From positions 8,556,001 to 8,620,000 of the forward strand of contig NC_064005.1 of NCBI RefSeq assembly GCF_932276165.1: DNA of 64,000 bases. The letters run 5' to 3'. The notes beneath the pieces were generated by a model. That model was not told the origin of the DNA, ran no database searches, and was given only the letters and a program-made list of their open reading frames with translations. Shown piece after piece: positions 1 through 12,559 of the stretch; within the stretch, counting starts at the first letter, position 1, and each line of letters opens with the position of its first letter. The position numbers were made by a program, and so were the translations under genes. The stretch is from Plutella xylostella. Its lineage: Eukaryota > Arthropoda > Insecta > Lepidoptera > Plutellidae.

Positions 1-1136
1 GTCATACTCGTAGTAGATGACTACATGTACCGTCAATATTCACCAGATTTAATGTCTCTATATTTCGGAATGTAAGAAAAATAAGCTTAAATATTACGTG
101 CAATACCAAAAGCTTTGACGCTTTTCTCTATTAATTAAGATAAATAACAGAACTTATGCAATAAACAAAATAATTATAATATTTATAATGTATTGGTTGC
201 AAAATTCCTAATGGCTATAGTTTACACAGTGCGAGCTAGCGTACGAGTCAGCCTTCCGAGTAGCTGCACTGCAGTAACTCGCACTGTTTGGACGTAACTT
301 ACGAGTAACTCGTACGTGTGAGTAGGTCAGTAGCTTGCATCTGAGTTACTTCAACATTTTTTGTTTTCACTCGCCTGCTCGCCGGCAGCAACTCGCCTCG
401 TTTCAGGTTAACCCGGAGTTGACACATATATTTTTTTAAACATAAATGATCTTTATTACCATAAGCTTCTAGATGAACGGTGAAATTGATGACGCAATGT
501 TCCAATAACCCATATTTACTCAATTTCGTAATAGGTGTAACTATTGTTTGGGCTTGATAAACATAATAATGGTTGTTCAAAAGCCTGAGTCAATATTGAG
601 GTTATCAGGGCGACAACGCATCGCGTCTATATGTCTATGGTATGTGTGTACGGTACGTAGTAACTATTCAGTCAACTTCGGTATAATGTATGACTATGAC
701 TATGTACCTGCTACCTGTATATAAAGCCAGCCGCTGAGAGACATTCAAAGTCATGTATAAACGTGTTATAAACCTAAAATACGGTCCATAAATTTGGGGA
801 AAGTTTCTATGGACAAACCGTTTTGTTTTCGTGAATTGGATCGAGATGAAATATCATGACCGGTTACCGTTTCTTAGGGGCTAAGTCTGAAGTAAACAAA
901 TATGTACATGTGATAAGTACCTTTCTTTCCTCACTGCAAGTGCAAAGCATAGGCAAAGTTATGTAACTAGAGCTTAACATGTCAAGATAAAAAGCTTTAC
1001 AACCAACAATGGGAACTTTTTTATAGTGGCTTTTAAATTAAAAGCTTTACAAGATAATTCTTTCCACATCGTCCAAGATTATGTGCTATCTTGAAAGTCT
1101 AATCGGACTCGTGACCATTATAAAACTACAAGACTT

Positions 1137-1270
1137 CATCATCATCTAATCATACATAGACATGCTGGACATAGGCATCTCCCAAGGAACGCCACAACAC
1201 TTGGTCCTCGGCCTTCCTCATCCACCCACTACCGGCTACCCGCTTAAGGGCGTCAGTCCAGCGGGCAGGG
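1137..1270 (-). mobile_element. LINE 3' end with coding remnant
   Basis: The minus strand encodes RWTDALKRVAGSGWMRKAED then QVLWRSLGDAYVQ before a stop and a GATGATGATG tail. This is the conserved C-terminus of an RTE-like or related lepidopteran LINE polyprotein. 5' truncated, as is usual for LINE copies. Confidence 0.65.
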
Positions 1271-2486
1271 GGGCTATAAGACTTAAAATTGAAAAAAGCT
1301 TCATAACTTTTTTACCACAAATTGCTGGAAATGACATCACATTGATTTATAATCAACCTATTCCATTTGATTCACACTTTCTTGAACCCCCTCCATTCAT
1401 TTATCATTTGAAAATTCCTAGCATTTATGCAAAAGACCGCGAGAGACATGGCAACGCTCTGTCAAAAAGGAAATAGGCCAGGCGGGACTGACGCGGGCGT
1501 TGCTCAGTTATCTAAGCTGAACATTACATGACCCAACCAGCGGAGAGACGGTCCGGCACCGAACCCCGACCTTGCAGCGGCTGTTACCTCACGCACTCAC
1601 CGGAACGCACGAGTCATCGTCACTGTTATTATTATTCTAAGTACTAAAACAGGTAGAAGGTAGAATAGGACTGAAAATTTATAAAGATTTGCGAGTGAGC
1701 ATGCTGGTAGAATATGCTTATAGCTGTCAATTAGTAGTAAATAAATTAATATCGTTATTGTTGATGATTTGATGTAAAAACATACATGTTAAGTACTTAT
1801 TTGCAAAAAGTATTTTTTTAATGTTACACAGTAGAATAAATAGACCTCTGACTACCTCTTCGGGAATTATATCAGAACTGATGATTTCAATGATGTTTTT
1901 AAGCTAGTAGTGGGTACATGTAGACTTCAAAGCAGAAATTACCGTAGAACTATTCAACGAGTATCCAACTCGATAACTACGTTAATCAACTTTAGACTGA
2001 GTGAATTGAGTTTTTTTTTACGCAGAAATCCAATAAGCCTTTTAGGTCCAAGGCTGAACGAATACTGACTTCGTAGAATTTGCCTCGAGTAGCTGCGATC
2101 GCTCTACATTTCTGCGAAAATGTTTTGAGGTAGGTCCTACAACCTACTGTACTAGGTACGATAAGGTATAAAAGTGTAGGACACTATTAGTAAATTAGGA
2201 GGTTCCATTCATGTTTTTGACTTGTCATCTGTTTACGTGAAATTGCAATCCCTACGTAATTTAATTGGATGTAAGTAACAACCTTCATGACAGCAATTTC
2301 CTTTTATAGTTATGTATTTGACTTGCTTCCGGTGATTTTGTACGCATCTATTTTTAGAACTTGAAATTTAATTATATGCCCAATCTATTATTTTTAGTAG
2401 TTGCAAAAACCTTAGTAGCGCCAATCTATAGCCTGTAACTGAAACAACGAACCAACATCTCTAACCTCTAGAACCTGAATAAACAG

Positions 2487-2670
2487 GAGGGTCACTCGAC
2501 GAACGAGGCAGGCTTAAATTAACGAGGTAGAGTCACAATTAGCGCTGCAGTTTGGTTTTTCAGAAGCTTCGGAGCGCTGTGCGAACCACGACTCTATCTC
2601 GTTTTATTAAGTGTGCCGATTGCGTGACAATTCTCCTTAGTTCGTTCGTCGATTTAGAGAGTGACCCCCC
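2487..2670. mobile_element. MITE GGGTCACTC family, left-edge copy
   Basis: About 180 bp with ends GGAGGGTCACTCGACGAACG and CGTTCGTCGATTTAGAGAGT plus GACCC. It carries the shared CACGACTCTATCTCGTT core and an extra internal segment. Confidence 0.6.
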
Positions 2671-3779
2671 AGTAGTTACAACCTCAGGCATAACAAAACA
2701 GGATGATCGTCAAACGATACCCCACAGACATCTGATAGCCGCTAACATACCACAAAGGACTCGGTTCAAGAGTACTGAGAGAGCCTTGAACCCAGGCCGT
2801 TTCTCAACGAGTGTGTCACGGGGGACTCGCAGACGTCTGACGTCATCGCTGTTTAGATAATGCGTGAGAGGAATTTCAAACTCGCAAAACGGTTAAGACT
2901 GTGCTGGTCGTTTTGTAAAATTGACGGCTGAACGGATGTCTCAGATGCTCGTACTGTCAGGAATAACACAGTCAACATTGTAACAGTCTCGTAATGAATG
3001 AACTTATCTCTGATGAACTATCATGAAAGTATCCTTGATTTAACTATTAAGTACCTACTTAAACATTAAAATCTGAATTTGCTTGTTCATAACTAAGTAT
3101 ACCTAAGAATCTAGACTACAATAAGACCTGCTCCGACCGCAAATATCCTGTTACAGGAAAGACTTGCAATGTTTCTGCTTGCTGACCGCAACAATGTCCT
3201 ATTACTAGTTATAACAAAGCAATGCCCGTCATACTTAAGGCGTTTCTTGAGCTAAATAGCTTTTTCTGTGTAAAACCGTTTTTGGTAAGTACACGAAATC
3301 TTTTCGTCATGCTAATTCAAATATTTGGAACCTAAGTACCTCCTAATACCTAGAATCTATGTAGAAGCTGACATAGTTTAATAGATTTTAAAATTAATTA
3401 ACTACTAGAGGTAAGTACCTACTTATCTAAGTACGTTTTCGAAGGTAGGTTATCTATTATATCACCACGTAGGTATCACACAGGATCTTCAAGACTCGGT
3501 ATCATACCGCACTGCCAACTTTTCACAGACGTGTCAGTATTCGGTATAGGCCAGGATTATAACTCGGCGCCTGCACCCTAGCTGCCCACCCTTGCATCAA
3601 TGTACAACACTCAGCGTACCGTCTAGTAGGTACACGTACCTACCTACTACCTACCAATTCATACATATACTTACTTGCTTGATAACACAATTCGCCGGTT
3701 CGTTTAATCAAAATTGGTTAGTGGGTCATCTGAAATAAAAAAATATCCTTACTTTAATAAAGATAAAAGTGAAACTTAC

Positions 3780-3818
3780 CTTCATTTGCAGCAACTTGGA
3801 TCCTCCCGATTTCTCCAT
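3780..3818 (-). CDS. Putative first coding exon of a second gene (13 codons)
   Basis: On the minus strand ATG at 3818 (context TTCGAGATGG) opens MEKSGGSKLLQMK and runs into a strong donor, AAG|GTAAGT, at 3779. The exon ends at a codon boundary. The sequence upstream is free of obvious repeats and leads to a GC-rich block at about 4060-4180, consistent with a 5' UTR and promoter. No second exon was found between 1 and 3773, so the gene would continue beyond the left edge. The peptide is too short to name. It could be a chance ATG plus donor. Confidence 0.4.
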
Positions 3819-3839
3819 CTCGAACAGTGTTCAAGTCAC

Positions 3840-4180
3840 CGGCAAACAAACAATTATTATTTAAGTCGCACTAGTTGCCATGCCAAGCACTAACTTTACG
3901 CATCGAAAATTTCGCAAAATATAATAAAAAACTCGTTTTAAATTATTGAAACCGTGTAAATTTTTACAAATAAACGCTTTTGTGATTAAAACTGACGGCG
4001 GGAAGTGAAAAAGTCAGAGTTTTCTGTCAAAAAGTTTTGTTTTTAATTTGTTTTCTTTTTCTCGGCGGTGCAATGGAACTCGCGTATAGAGCCACCGATC
4101 AAGCCGTGGCGGTTGCCGCGCGACCGAGCCCGGAGTGTCAGCTGTTGCGAGCCAGACGCGCCGGTAGGTGGCGCCACTCA
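3840..4180 (-). promoter_or_regulatory. Putative promoter/5' UTR of the 3818 gene
   Basis: The stretch just upstream of the putative start codon contains a CpG-rich block (about 4060-4175) in otherwise AT-rich DNA and no recognised repeat. On the plus strand the same block also has an ATG at 4073, with an open frame to about 4165 and a GTAGGT donor-like site, so a divergent transcript is possible. Neither reading is demonstrated. Confidence 0.3.
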
Positions 4181-4222
4181 ACTACAGATTGGGGACTTTT
4201 CTGCTACTTGATATTGATATAG

Positions 4223-5093
4223 CCTTCTGATATCGATAGTTTTTAGTCGCACATAAATGGGGCCTGTTAGTGTGAATTAGTAAAAAAGGTAAGTAATGGT
4301 TATGAAGATGGAAAGGTTAAATATACATGTAGGTTTGATATAGGTTGATATATGGATGCTGGCATACTTGGTAGATTGCAAGTGGAACAACTCATAAATC
4401 CATTTAACTTACTTAAGTTCCAATAATATGGGTATAATTACGGTTATTTACAAATTACGAGTAAAAGCTTAAAGGTATCTACTTACTTATTTTTATATGT
4501 ATGTTACTTTTATACTAGCAGCATTAGGACTTATATACTAAATGTTTTTTTTTAAACTCTTACCTTTAGCCGCAAAATACTCACAGGCTTACCACAAGAT
4601 GTAAAAATATGTAATTAGTAGAATGGTCCCTCGGATGACTGTATGCGCTGAGTAATCAGCTGCACCTACACGCCCTACTAACCAACAACATCAGACAATG
4701 GATATTGAGCTTTAATACCTAAGCAATTGAGTATATAGTAACATTTTAAGCCTCGCAGGTTTCGGTGATATTTCGGTGAAAGCTGAGTTTATCATGTTTT
4801 ATCTTGATTCGCAAAAGCGGGGTAATTGTCCTGGACAATAAATAATAATAACACTCCTTTTTGCTTGGTGGAGTAAAATAATCAGCACTTCTGTACATAT
4901 ATGAATATGAAAAACTCTTTCTTCTTTGTAAAATATTACCAGTACATAGCAAAGTAAATTACTGTATAGCCATTGAACAATATTATTGTAATGATTATAA
5001 AACACTTGTTGTACAAAATTATTTTTCCCGACAAAAAGGTAAACTTTATCAACCAAAACATAAGAACTACTATGGTCAAAGAATTCGAAAATA
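4223..5093. other. Intergenic, nothing recognised
   Basis: AT-rich sequence. Short overlapping open frames on the minus strand at 4746-5145 show no coding character. Confidence 0.5.
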
Positions 5094-5288
5094 CAGTATT
5101 GTGCAAATTAATGTGAACACGAGTGAAAATTTGAAAAAAATACATTTATTAGTTGTAAAATAAAAAAAACAGAGATATATTAATACAATTTAAGTTATTT
5201 TAATAGAAAATGTGTCCTCCCTGGCTTTTATAACTTCTTCAACACGTTTTGGCGTAGAATCGAAATGATTTTAACAATTTTCTGATAT

Positions 5289-5531
5289 TTACTGGTTTAA
5301 AAAACTTGTATGGATTACAGCCTCAATCATTTTAGTTTTTCCTGTGTAATCCGTTTTACGAAGTCTAACCTTCACGATGGCCCACTTATTTTCAATGGGA
5401 TTAAGTGCCGGTGAGTTCTCTGGCCATCCAAAGGCCTTATATCTTGTTGTCCTTGAAATATTTAAGCATAATCTTGGACACGTGGAATTGAGCCGAATTT
5501 TGTTGAAAAACTTATTGACCGTTAGCATCAA
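5289..5531 (-). pseudogene. Tc1-like transposase C-terminal fragment (left arm)
   Basis: An open fragment with the WPENSPALNPIENKW signature surrounding the last catalytic acidic residue (Glu in NPIEN) of the DDE domain, followed by a basic KVRLRK stretch. The first two catalytic Asp residues are absent because the 5' half of the gene is missing. It cannot make an active transposase. Confidence 0.75.
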
Positions 5532-5643
5532 CTTTTCTTAGTTTGGGACTATTTTTCTTATATAGGTACCGGATGACTTGTGCCCATCAAAGGGATGATG
5601 GACTCGCTAAAATACAGTGACTTGCTAGAACGGAGATTAAAAG

Positions 5644-5901
5644 TTGAACAAAGAAAATTTGATGATAACGGTCAATAAGTTTTTCAACAAAATTCGGCTC
5701 CATACCACGTGTCTAAGTTTATGCTTAAATATTTCAAGAACAACAAGATATCATGCCTTTGGCTGGCCAGAGAATTCAACGGCACTTAATCCCATTGAAA
5801 ATAAGTGGGCCATCGTGAAAGTTAGACTTCGGAAAACGGATTGCACAAGAAAAACTAAAATGATTGAGGCTGTAATCCATACAAGTTTTTTAGACCAGTA
5901 A
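5644..5901 (+). pseudogene. Tc1-like transposase C-terminal fragment (right arm)
   Basis: An inverted duplicate of the left-arm fragment, with the same NPIENKW motif and a few substitutions, ending at a stop at 5901. It also lacks the N-terminal DNA-binding part and the first two catalytic residues. Confidence 0.75.
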
Positions 5902-6099
5902 ATATCAGAAAACTGTTAAAATCATGTCGATTCTATGCCAAAACGTGTTGAAAAAGTTATAAAAGCCAGGGAGGATACATTTTCTATTAAAATAACTTAA
6001 ATTGTATTCATATATCTCTGTTTTTTTATTTTAGAACTAATAAATGTATTTTTTTCAAATTTTCACTCGTGTTCACATTAATTTGCACAATACTGTACT

Positions 6100-7130
6100 T
6101 AGTGCCTAAAATATTTAACAGTATACCATTGTTAAAAGAAACCAAAAAGTTAAGTAAATTTGTCATAAAGCAAAAATTAAAAACTATTATGTTGGATTTG
6201 TTTAAGAAAGAACTGAATGATGTAGGTATATTATGAATTCGAACTGTTTAGATATAATGTAGTCATTAATATGTTGCATAGCTTAACTAAATTAAAGTAA
6301 CTATATATTATATGTAGTGTCGCGAATTTATCACCATAAAGTCGAGTCACTAACATGGGTAGATATAGCAGGTAATGTAGATATTTAATGTTTATGTTTA
6401 AGAGAGCTCTCTCCGCCAACAAACTATGTGTCTATAGTTTGGCGGATTTATATTGTGTAATTTATGTATGTATTTGAAAATAAATAAGTAATAATAATAT
6501 TGATAGGTAGTGCTGGTAGAGCTCCATGACGCAATAAAATTGATACGTTCCTGAAATATTTAATCACATATTACCTAAAATAAACTCAGGTAAGACAGTG
6601 TAAATATTGTTAAGGATATCTCGTCTATTAATAAGTGGGTCATTTTGTCCAGTAGGCTGCAGAAGAACTTACCGATAATTTTTAGCACGGAGCATGTTTA
6701 CACCGAGACATTCTGTCCGGAGATCAGCTTCTTCTATTCAGACAGGTAGGTAGGTAGGTAGGAAGTACGGTTATGTGCAGAGAAACCTAACCCCCTGTCA
6801 TAGTAACAATGCTTCTGAGAGCGGTCAGATTAGTCTGGTGGTAAGTACTTAGGTACAAAACATGAATTAAAACAACATCGATAACCTCAAAGGCTTTATT
6901 TTACAAAAGTTACATACAAACATTCATTTCGGCGTAATGATCAACATCACTACCTAAATTTATCAATTAGATTGTCTGTCTGTCTGTCTGTCTGTCCGAA
7001 CATTGACGAGTTTTATAGAGCTAAGTACACCTTCATACGAACACTGTTGTTTCATGCAACTAATTCGAAGATAGTTAGATGAGAATGGAGAAAGTGTTAA
7101 ATTTTATCAAATGATCCATGTTATATTTGA
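6100..7130. other. Intergenic, only microsatellites recognised
   Basis: AT-rich. Contains the (TAGG)n and (TGTC)n runs and no supported gene. Confidence 0.5.
6973..6996 (+). repeat. (TGTC)n microsatellite
   Basis: Six perfect TGTC units. A (TAGG)n run of four to five units lies at 6744-6762. Confidence 0.9.
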
Positions 7131-7326
7131 TATATGTGGGGACTTCTCACACACGACCCCAAGCTAGACAGAGCCTGTGTTATGGGTATCGGACAGCTGA
7201 TATATCTACACAAATACATAGACAAAAATACCTGTCTTTAAACAAATATCTGCCCCAGCCGGGAATCGAACCCGGGACCTTCGGCATAGCAGTCAGGGTC
7301 ACTAACCACTACACCATCAGCCGTCC
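7131..7326 (-). mobile_element. tRNA-derived SINE (GTAGTGGTTAGTGACC type)
   Basis: Reading from 7326 leftward, a tRNA-like head contains an A box (GTGTAGTGGTTAGTG) and a perfect B box (GGTTCGATTCCC). A body follows with GATATTTGTTTAAA and a CTGTCCGATACC/GGGGTC segment. It is a family I associate with Lepidoptera. Relatives at 13083-13300, 33727-33990 and 35908-36155. Confidence 0.8.
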
Positions 7327-7513
7327 ATGTATTAGATAAGTACTTACTATAATTTTTGAGACATTCGGTTCTAAGGTTGAACTCGCTCAAGACTCTCAAT
7401 TATTAGTCAGTATCATCATCACATATACTTAAATGAAATTAGTAAACTATAATGATTGATGGCTTTCAAATAATCACTGTGATGTGGTTTCTCCATTTTC
7501 ATCTAAACTCTTA

Positions 7514-7660
7514 CCCCCTTATTCATAGAAAAGTTACAATACGTTTTAACTAATAAACTGTTTTGTCCCTCTCTGTCAAGAAACAAATTGTTCTTTGTCG
7601 GAGAGGGACAAAACAGTTTATTAGTTAAAACGTATTGTAACTTCTCTATGAATAAGGGGG
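7514..7660. mobile_element. Foldback MITE, TTA target (PIF/Harbinger-like)
   Basis: 147 bp, almost a perfect palindrome (arms of about 65 bp beginning CCCCCTTATTCATAG), flanked by TTA on both sides. A TWA duplication is characteristic of PIF/Harbinger; the superfamily call is inferred from that alone. Confidence 0.8.
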
Positions 7661-8532
7661 TTAAATTGCTACTTTATATTAAGGCTACATAGTCTAAGTG
7701 CCGATGTTATTCAGATTGTCTATTAATATCTAGACTATTTTAGAATCTCATCATCTGCTTGAAGATTACTAGCATTATGGCGTGAAATAAATCATTCGAG
7801 TCAATAATAATAAATGATTATTATTTGGATTCTCCAATTGTTTTTTTTTCACGCCTACCTATATAGGTAATAGGTATGCTGTTCAGCAGAGCTCTTACAC
7901 AGAATGCAGTAAGCATAGGCAAAGTTACACTTTAAACCATTTTAAAGTAATACAATCGAAATTAACTATACTAGAAATGGAAAGACGGAGGACATTAAAA
8001 TTTACAAAGTTCTCTATCGCCTGTTAGCCGTGCAATACGCAAGCCTTCCTTTACAAAAATATCAGTTACGTTTTATGTTTTATATTCGCAAGACGAAACC
8101 AGCGTCTGTCACGTAGATAATTTAATAAAAACCCATCTCACCATCTTCATAATTTTATGAAGTTATCAGGCTTAATTCTTTATGAAATCATAAGTTACAC
8201 GATTTCGTAAAAACATTATCAAAATATAGTAAAAAATCGCAAAATTATATCAATATCCTTCTTCTTCTACTGAATTTCTAAATTTCCTCAATGCATTGTA
8301 CAATTTGTGCATTGCACCTACACTCGTTCCATTTATTGACTACACTATTATTAATATATTTATTATAATCTGACTAGTAAATAACATCTATACACATTCA
8401 ATAAATCCTAATAAGTATATACCTCTAGACTCTTTGCAAGGTTTTCGTTCTCCATTACATGTATCCTAATTTTATCATTCTAGCTAGACGGTAAACCATG
8501 TACAGTTCTCCCATATTAATAATGCGCATGTA

Positions 8533-9354
8533 AATCTTCGCAAACTGTCGTATTCCCGGAAACACCCGAATCAGTGCCTTAAACAAAACACTTGCATTTT
8601 GATCCTTGTTCGAAAGAAATAGTAGTCAATATCATGTGACACATAATCGAAAACAATTTGGGCGGTCGGTGGCTGTCACCGATCAGTCAAGGGTCTCAAG
8701 GTCAAGATCAATATTACTTTTGTGGAATTATAAAGAGCTGCAATTACACATCGTTCTTGTTATTTTTTTCAAATGTGAATTTAATTTCAACTTTAATTAT
8801 TTTTGACGATGCCATATTATGAGGCACATTTAAGAATAAAATATGCGTCACATTGATTGACTTCACTTTGCCAATAAAGCCACACCCAAAAGACCAAGTT
8901 TGTAATTGTAATATTATTGTGAATGATCAGCGCTGTAAATACTTTTGAACTGAGATTTTAATGTAAACATTTTTATTAATGTGAAATAATCAGTGCTGTA
9001 ATAATACTTTTGAACTGAGATTTCAATTTTTTTATATAAACCTGTGTTTGAAATCCATTTCTCCTTATAATATAAACCTTGTGTTATTCAAACCTTCTTT
9101 CATCCATCTTTACATCAGCTTCAGTAAGACACTTGAAAAGTACCTACTGTAACATTTTAGAAGTAAATTTTAATATTATGGAATATTATGAATTATCGAA
9201 TCAAATTTCGTTACTGATAAATCAATTATCTCTTTTAGCACCAATTACATAATTCTACTAAAATTTAATGAAGAAAATGCACTTAACCACTCTAAATACA
9301 TAATAGTTTTCTAACGCTCGGGAATACGACCGTTGCCGAACAATGACGAAGATT
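8533..9354. mobile_element. Possible TIR element with an internal tandem duplication
   Basis: The left end has AATCTTCG and TCGTATTCCCG; the right end has the complements CGGGAATACGA and CGAAGATT. Inside, about 50 bp ending ACTTTTGAACTGAGATTT occur twice (8914-8964 and 8975-9027). Confidence 0.4.
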
Positions 9355-9504
9355 TCTATGTGCATTATCAATTTTGGGGAACTGTACTTACCTATTTCAG
9401 GGTGACTATCTGAAAATTTCAGTAACTGTTTCAATTTTTTTAAATTATTAATTTATTGTATTTTTCTTTTTCAATCTCGAGAATTTCGATTTTTTCTTGG
9501 TTAA

Positions 9505-9652
9505 GTGCCAATTTCTCCATAGTCGGTTATCTAACCGACCAGGGATGGTTCATCAATTATACATCATCTCCATATAAATTTCTTGACAGATGTGTCAAAA
9601 GTCAACCACTAATACCTGGTTATGCTCTAACCGACTATGGAGAAATTGGCAC
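9505..9652. mobile_element. MITE GTGCCAATTTCTCC family, copy 1
   Basis: 148 bp with inverted ends GTGCCAATTTCTCCATAGTC, flanked by TAA. A second copy is at 55025-55201. TWA target sites suggest PIF/Harbinger. Confidence 0.8.
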
Positions 9653-9659
9653 TAAGTAT

Positions 9660-11200
9660 TTCAATAATTACTAAGCGGACCATCCGAATTACTAGGCACC
9701 TATTTGAATGTGTACATAAACCTTGCAAATGCGGGACATTGGAATATCGTACTTTACTACCAAACACACGCACATACGACACAGGGTAGGTTATCATAAC
9801 TATAGGCAGTCTTTGGGTAGGTCGGAAGTTAGCCACTAACACACATTAATTTAAACATCTAACTTCATAGACAGTTACTTAGAAACTAAAATAATTTCAT
9901 CATTATGACAGTGAACCAGTGAACATTGTTATTGTTTGCTAGAGAATAATCATAAAAATAAATAAGAGGCAATAATAATTCACATTACAATAAATAAATA
10001 TTTTTTGAATACTTGCTTTTAACAAAACCTTGTGCTTAAATTCGTACGTAAAGGAAAAAACAGCTCAAAACTCAGGTTAGTTACCTAGATATATAGGTAT
10101 GTATATTGTAGGTATACAATATTATATGGACCTACATCGATTCATATGGGTAACTCATTGTTTACAGGAAGACTAACATTAGTCATCTCCAATATTGTAA
10201 TAATATTAAATTTGTCTTCCTCAGTTTCGTGATGTGTATGTATAAATTTATAAAGCGCATTTAAAATCGGTAGGCACATATTAAATAAGACCAGTGTTGT
10301 GTTACATCTTAAATCTACTTCTCTCTACCGACCACTTACTACTTTGCTAAACATCAATCTTTACTTAATCTAGACGAATTTATTATTTACTTATTTGTTT
10401 ATAATTTTAAGCTTTTTCTGCCAGGAAATTGGTGTTATAGGGTTAAGCTACTTTATCATTCTTGCTCCGTAATCCTACCAAATCCGACGATTCTTCAATC
10501 TCAAAATTGTTTGCTATTCTTTCGTTACGTCTATACAAATTAAACGATTTCACTGATTACCGATTATTCAGTGCAATTTTACATACAGTTTCCAGAATAT
10601 AATATGAGTATATTACTATATACTTCGTAGTCAATTTGTGCTTTTTCTTTTGTGAAAATTAATTATTACCCTGGGTTTATTAATTTTCTTAAAACAGTTT
10701 CAAAACTATTCAAAACATGGTGTATACTTAAATGAAGTTCCAAGTCTATATACGTTACAAGTTACAATGCTCATTAAGTAACACATGAAATGAAGCCAGG
10801 TAGGTGTATTGCATAACTATAATCGTATATTTATAAATGGTACTTATGTGAATTTGATTAGAATAAATCATAGGTTGCTTTGATTCGAATTGATCGGTTA
10901 AATCGTATAAAACTGTTTGTTTATTAAAACATGTTCAAAAACAGTATGTTTGTTTATAAGATATATGTATATAACATTAAAATATTATATAAAGCCCTCG
11001 GCTTATAATTGGCACATTAGTTTTTGTCCTTTCTCTCTCTTTTGAGCAAAACACTAACTTTCATGTAAGATTTCAGCACATTCCGTAAATTCAGTATGGA
11101 CAAATAACATTTCTGGGATACGGCACATACTTAAATAAATGACCACAAGCCTATGATTACCAATGTTATTTTGTGCGATTTATAATTTTAAAAAAATCTA
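9660..11200. other. Intergenic, nothing recognised
   Basis: AT-rich sequence with no splice-bounded coding segment and no repeat I can name. Confidence 0.5.
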
Positions 11201-11930
11201 AATGGTCAACATTTCATTTTCCTTACCCTATATTTTTATTAGTTATTCGGAAAGTTTATAGAAAATTAGGGGACCCGTATTTTTTTATTTTGTATATACA
11301 TAAATTTTTGCATGTTATTTTTAACTTTAAAGTTAATTATTTTAAAACCGGAAGTGACGTCACATATTAGGCTCAATTTTTATTTTTGTCTATTGCCTGA
11401 GTCTCGCAAAAAAACATAAATGACACTGACAAGTGACATTTAAACTTTGTTTACATGCCAACCAACAAATGGGTCATTTTCAAAGACCTTGATATTTCTG
11501 ATGATGGAAAGTAGGTACTTATCATGTAAAAAAATAAGCAGAAGCATTTTTTCAGCTGTGTAGGCGGTGGCATGCTCTGGGACATATTATATAGAGGTCA
11601 TCTCTTAATAATAAATAAAAAAAATTGTCAGAAAGTGTCAGAACAGAATTAATGAAAATGACCCAAATAAACAACAACGTCACGATAAAACGTCAACGTC
11701 AATCAAAAATGAAAGTGACAGTTACTTTGTTTTTAAATCTATAGGCTTTGATCATCAAAATGCATCGCACCTGATGCATGACGTCATCAGCACTTTTTTA
11801 CTATTTTATGATTTTTTCGAAAATGATACATCCAAAAAATACAAAAACATTTTTTTTGTGGCCTTTAGAGCTAAATCTCGAAATGGTTTTCGATTTATAG
11901 CAGCTTTAGTTTTTTGAAATGTTGTCCATT
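11201..11930 (+). mobile_element. TIR element, copy 1 (uninterrupted)
   Basis: About 730 bp with ends ATGGTCAACATTTCA and TGAAATGTTGTCCAT. It is nearly identical over its length to the reverse complement of 21527-23134 minus the inserted element there. It contains a palindromic GTGACGTCAC. There is no coding frame. The family is not known to me. Confidence 0.7.
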
Positions 11931-12068
11931 ATTATATGTTTCATAAATTATAGTGTCCTTTTGAATCTAGTCTAGACCGACCGAATTTTCGAACCGACCT
12001 ACTTATACGCTCAAAATCACTTATCTAATTAAATAATTCAATGAACACATCAACACCTTTGTAAACTT

Positions 12069-12207
12069 TTGCCGAGTTGCAGAGAGAAACTTTAAAAGCT
12101 AATGTCGGCATTAAATCTATGTCTGTCTCTTTTAGTCAGTATACTGTCAAAGCAAGGCGGCAATGCATCTGAGGTCGACATAGGGTTAAGTTCCTTTCTG
12201 CAACTCA
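12069..12207. mobile_element. MITE GAGTTGCAGA family, copy 1
   Basis: Ends CCGAGTTGCAGAGAGAAACTT and AGTTCCTTTCTGCAACTCAG are inverted repeats. The interior contains GCTAATGTCGGCATTAAAT, shared with a copy at about 63209-63345. Confidence 0.6.
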
Positions 12208-12295
12208 GCTTTTGCTGGTTTTCTCTATCCAATCATAAACTGCACTTTAAAACTAGGTACTAAAGTACCGTAAATACAAGCCCTGCTGTAGATTT

Positions 12296-12301
12296 TTTAT
12301 T
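12296..12301 (-). terminator. Candidate poly(A) signal for the PH gene
   Basis: AATAAA on the minus strand, about 420 nt after the stop codon. It is the first canonical hexamer I see downstream. A hexamer alone is weak evidence in AT-rich DNA. Confidence 0.3.
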
Positions 12302-12559
12302 GTAAATACTGTCACAGTTAGCATCAGTAACAGGGGACTTTTGTCAAAAATAAATAAAAACCATCGTTGGTATTTGGGGGTCAAACCTGACTCTTTGATG
12401 ATTGCGGTTGCTTATACTTAAGGGGGATCATAAACATTTAGGATCGCTCCTACCATCATTAGTTCAACTGCTTTATGACATGTTTTTGTGACACCCCTAA
12501 GAATCCAACAAATCGACCAACCACATCATGCAACATCAAACGTGCCATCATCAACAATC

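Larger units (their letters stand above)
1..3773. other. Intergenic/left-edge sequence without a supported gene
   Basis: Apart from the LINE end (1137-1270) and the MITE (2487-2670) I see only AT-rich unique-looking sequence. No exon with splice signals could be joined to the putative exon at 3780. Confidence 0.5.
5094..6095. mobile_element. Palindromic Tc1-like transposon remnant
   Basis: 1002 bp flanked by TA. The two halves are inverted copies of the same 3' half of a Tc1-type transposon, ending in CAGTATTGTGCAAATT and its complement. Each half encodes the C-terminal part of a transposase. The middle (about 5555-5640) is a short non-repeated joint. The 5' half of the transposase is missing from both sides. 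Confidence 0.85.

Noticed and set aside
7251..7326. tRNA gene on the minus strand
   Set aside because: Same head recurs with the same flanking body at 35908-36155 and 33727-33990, so it is a SINE.
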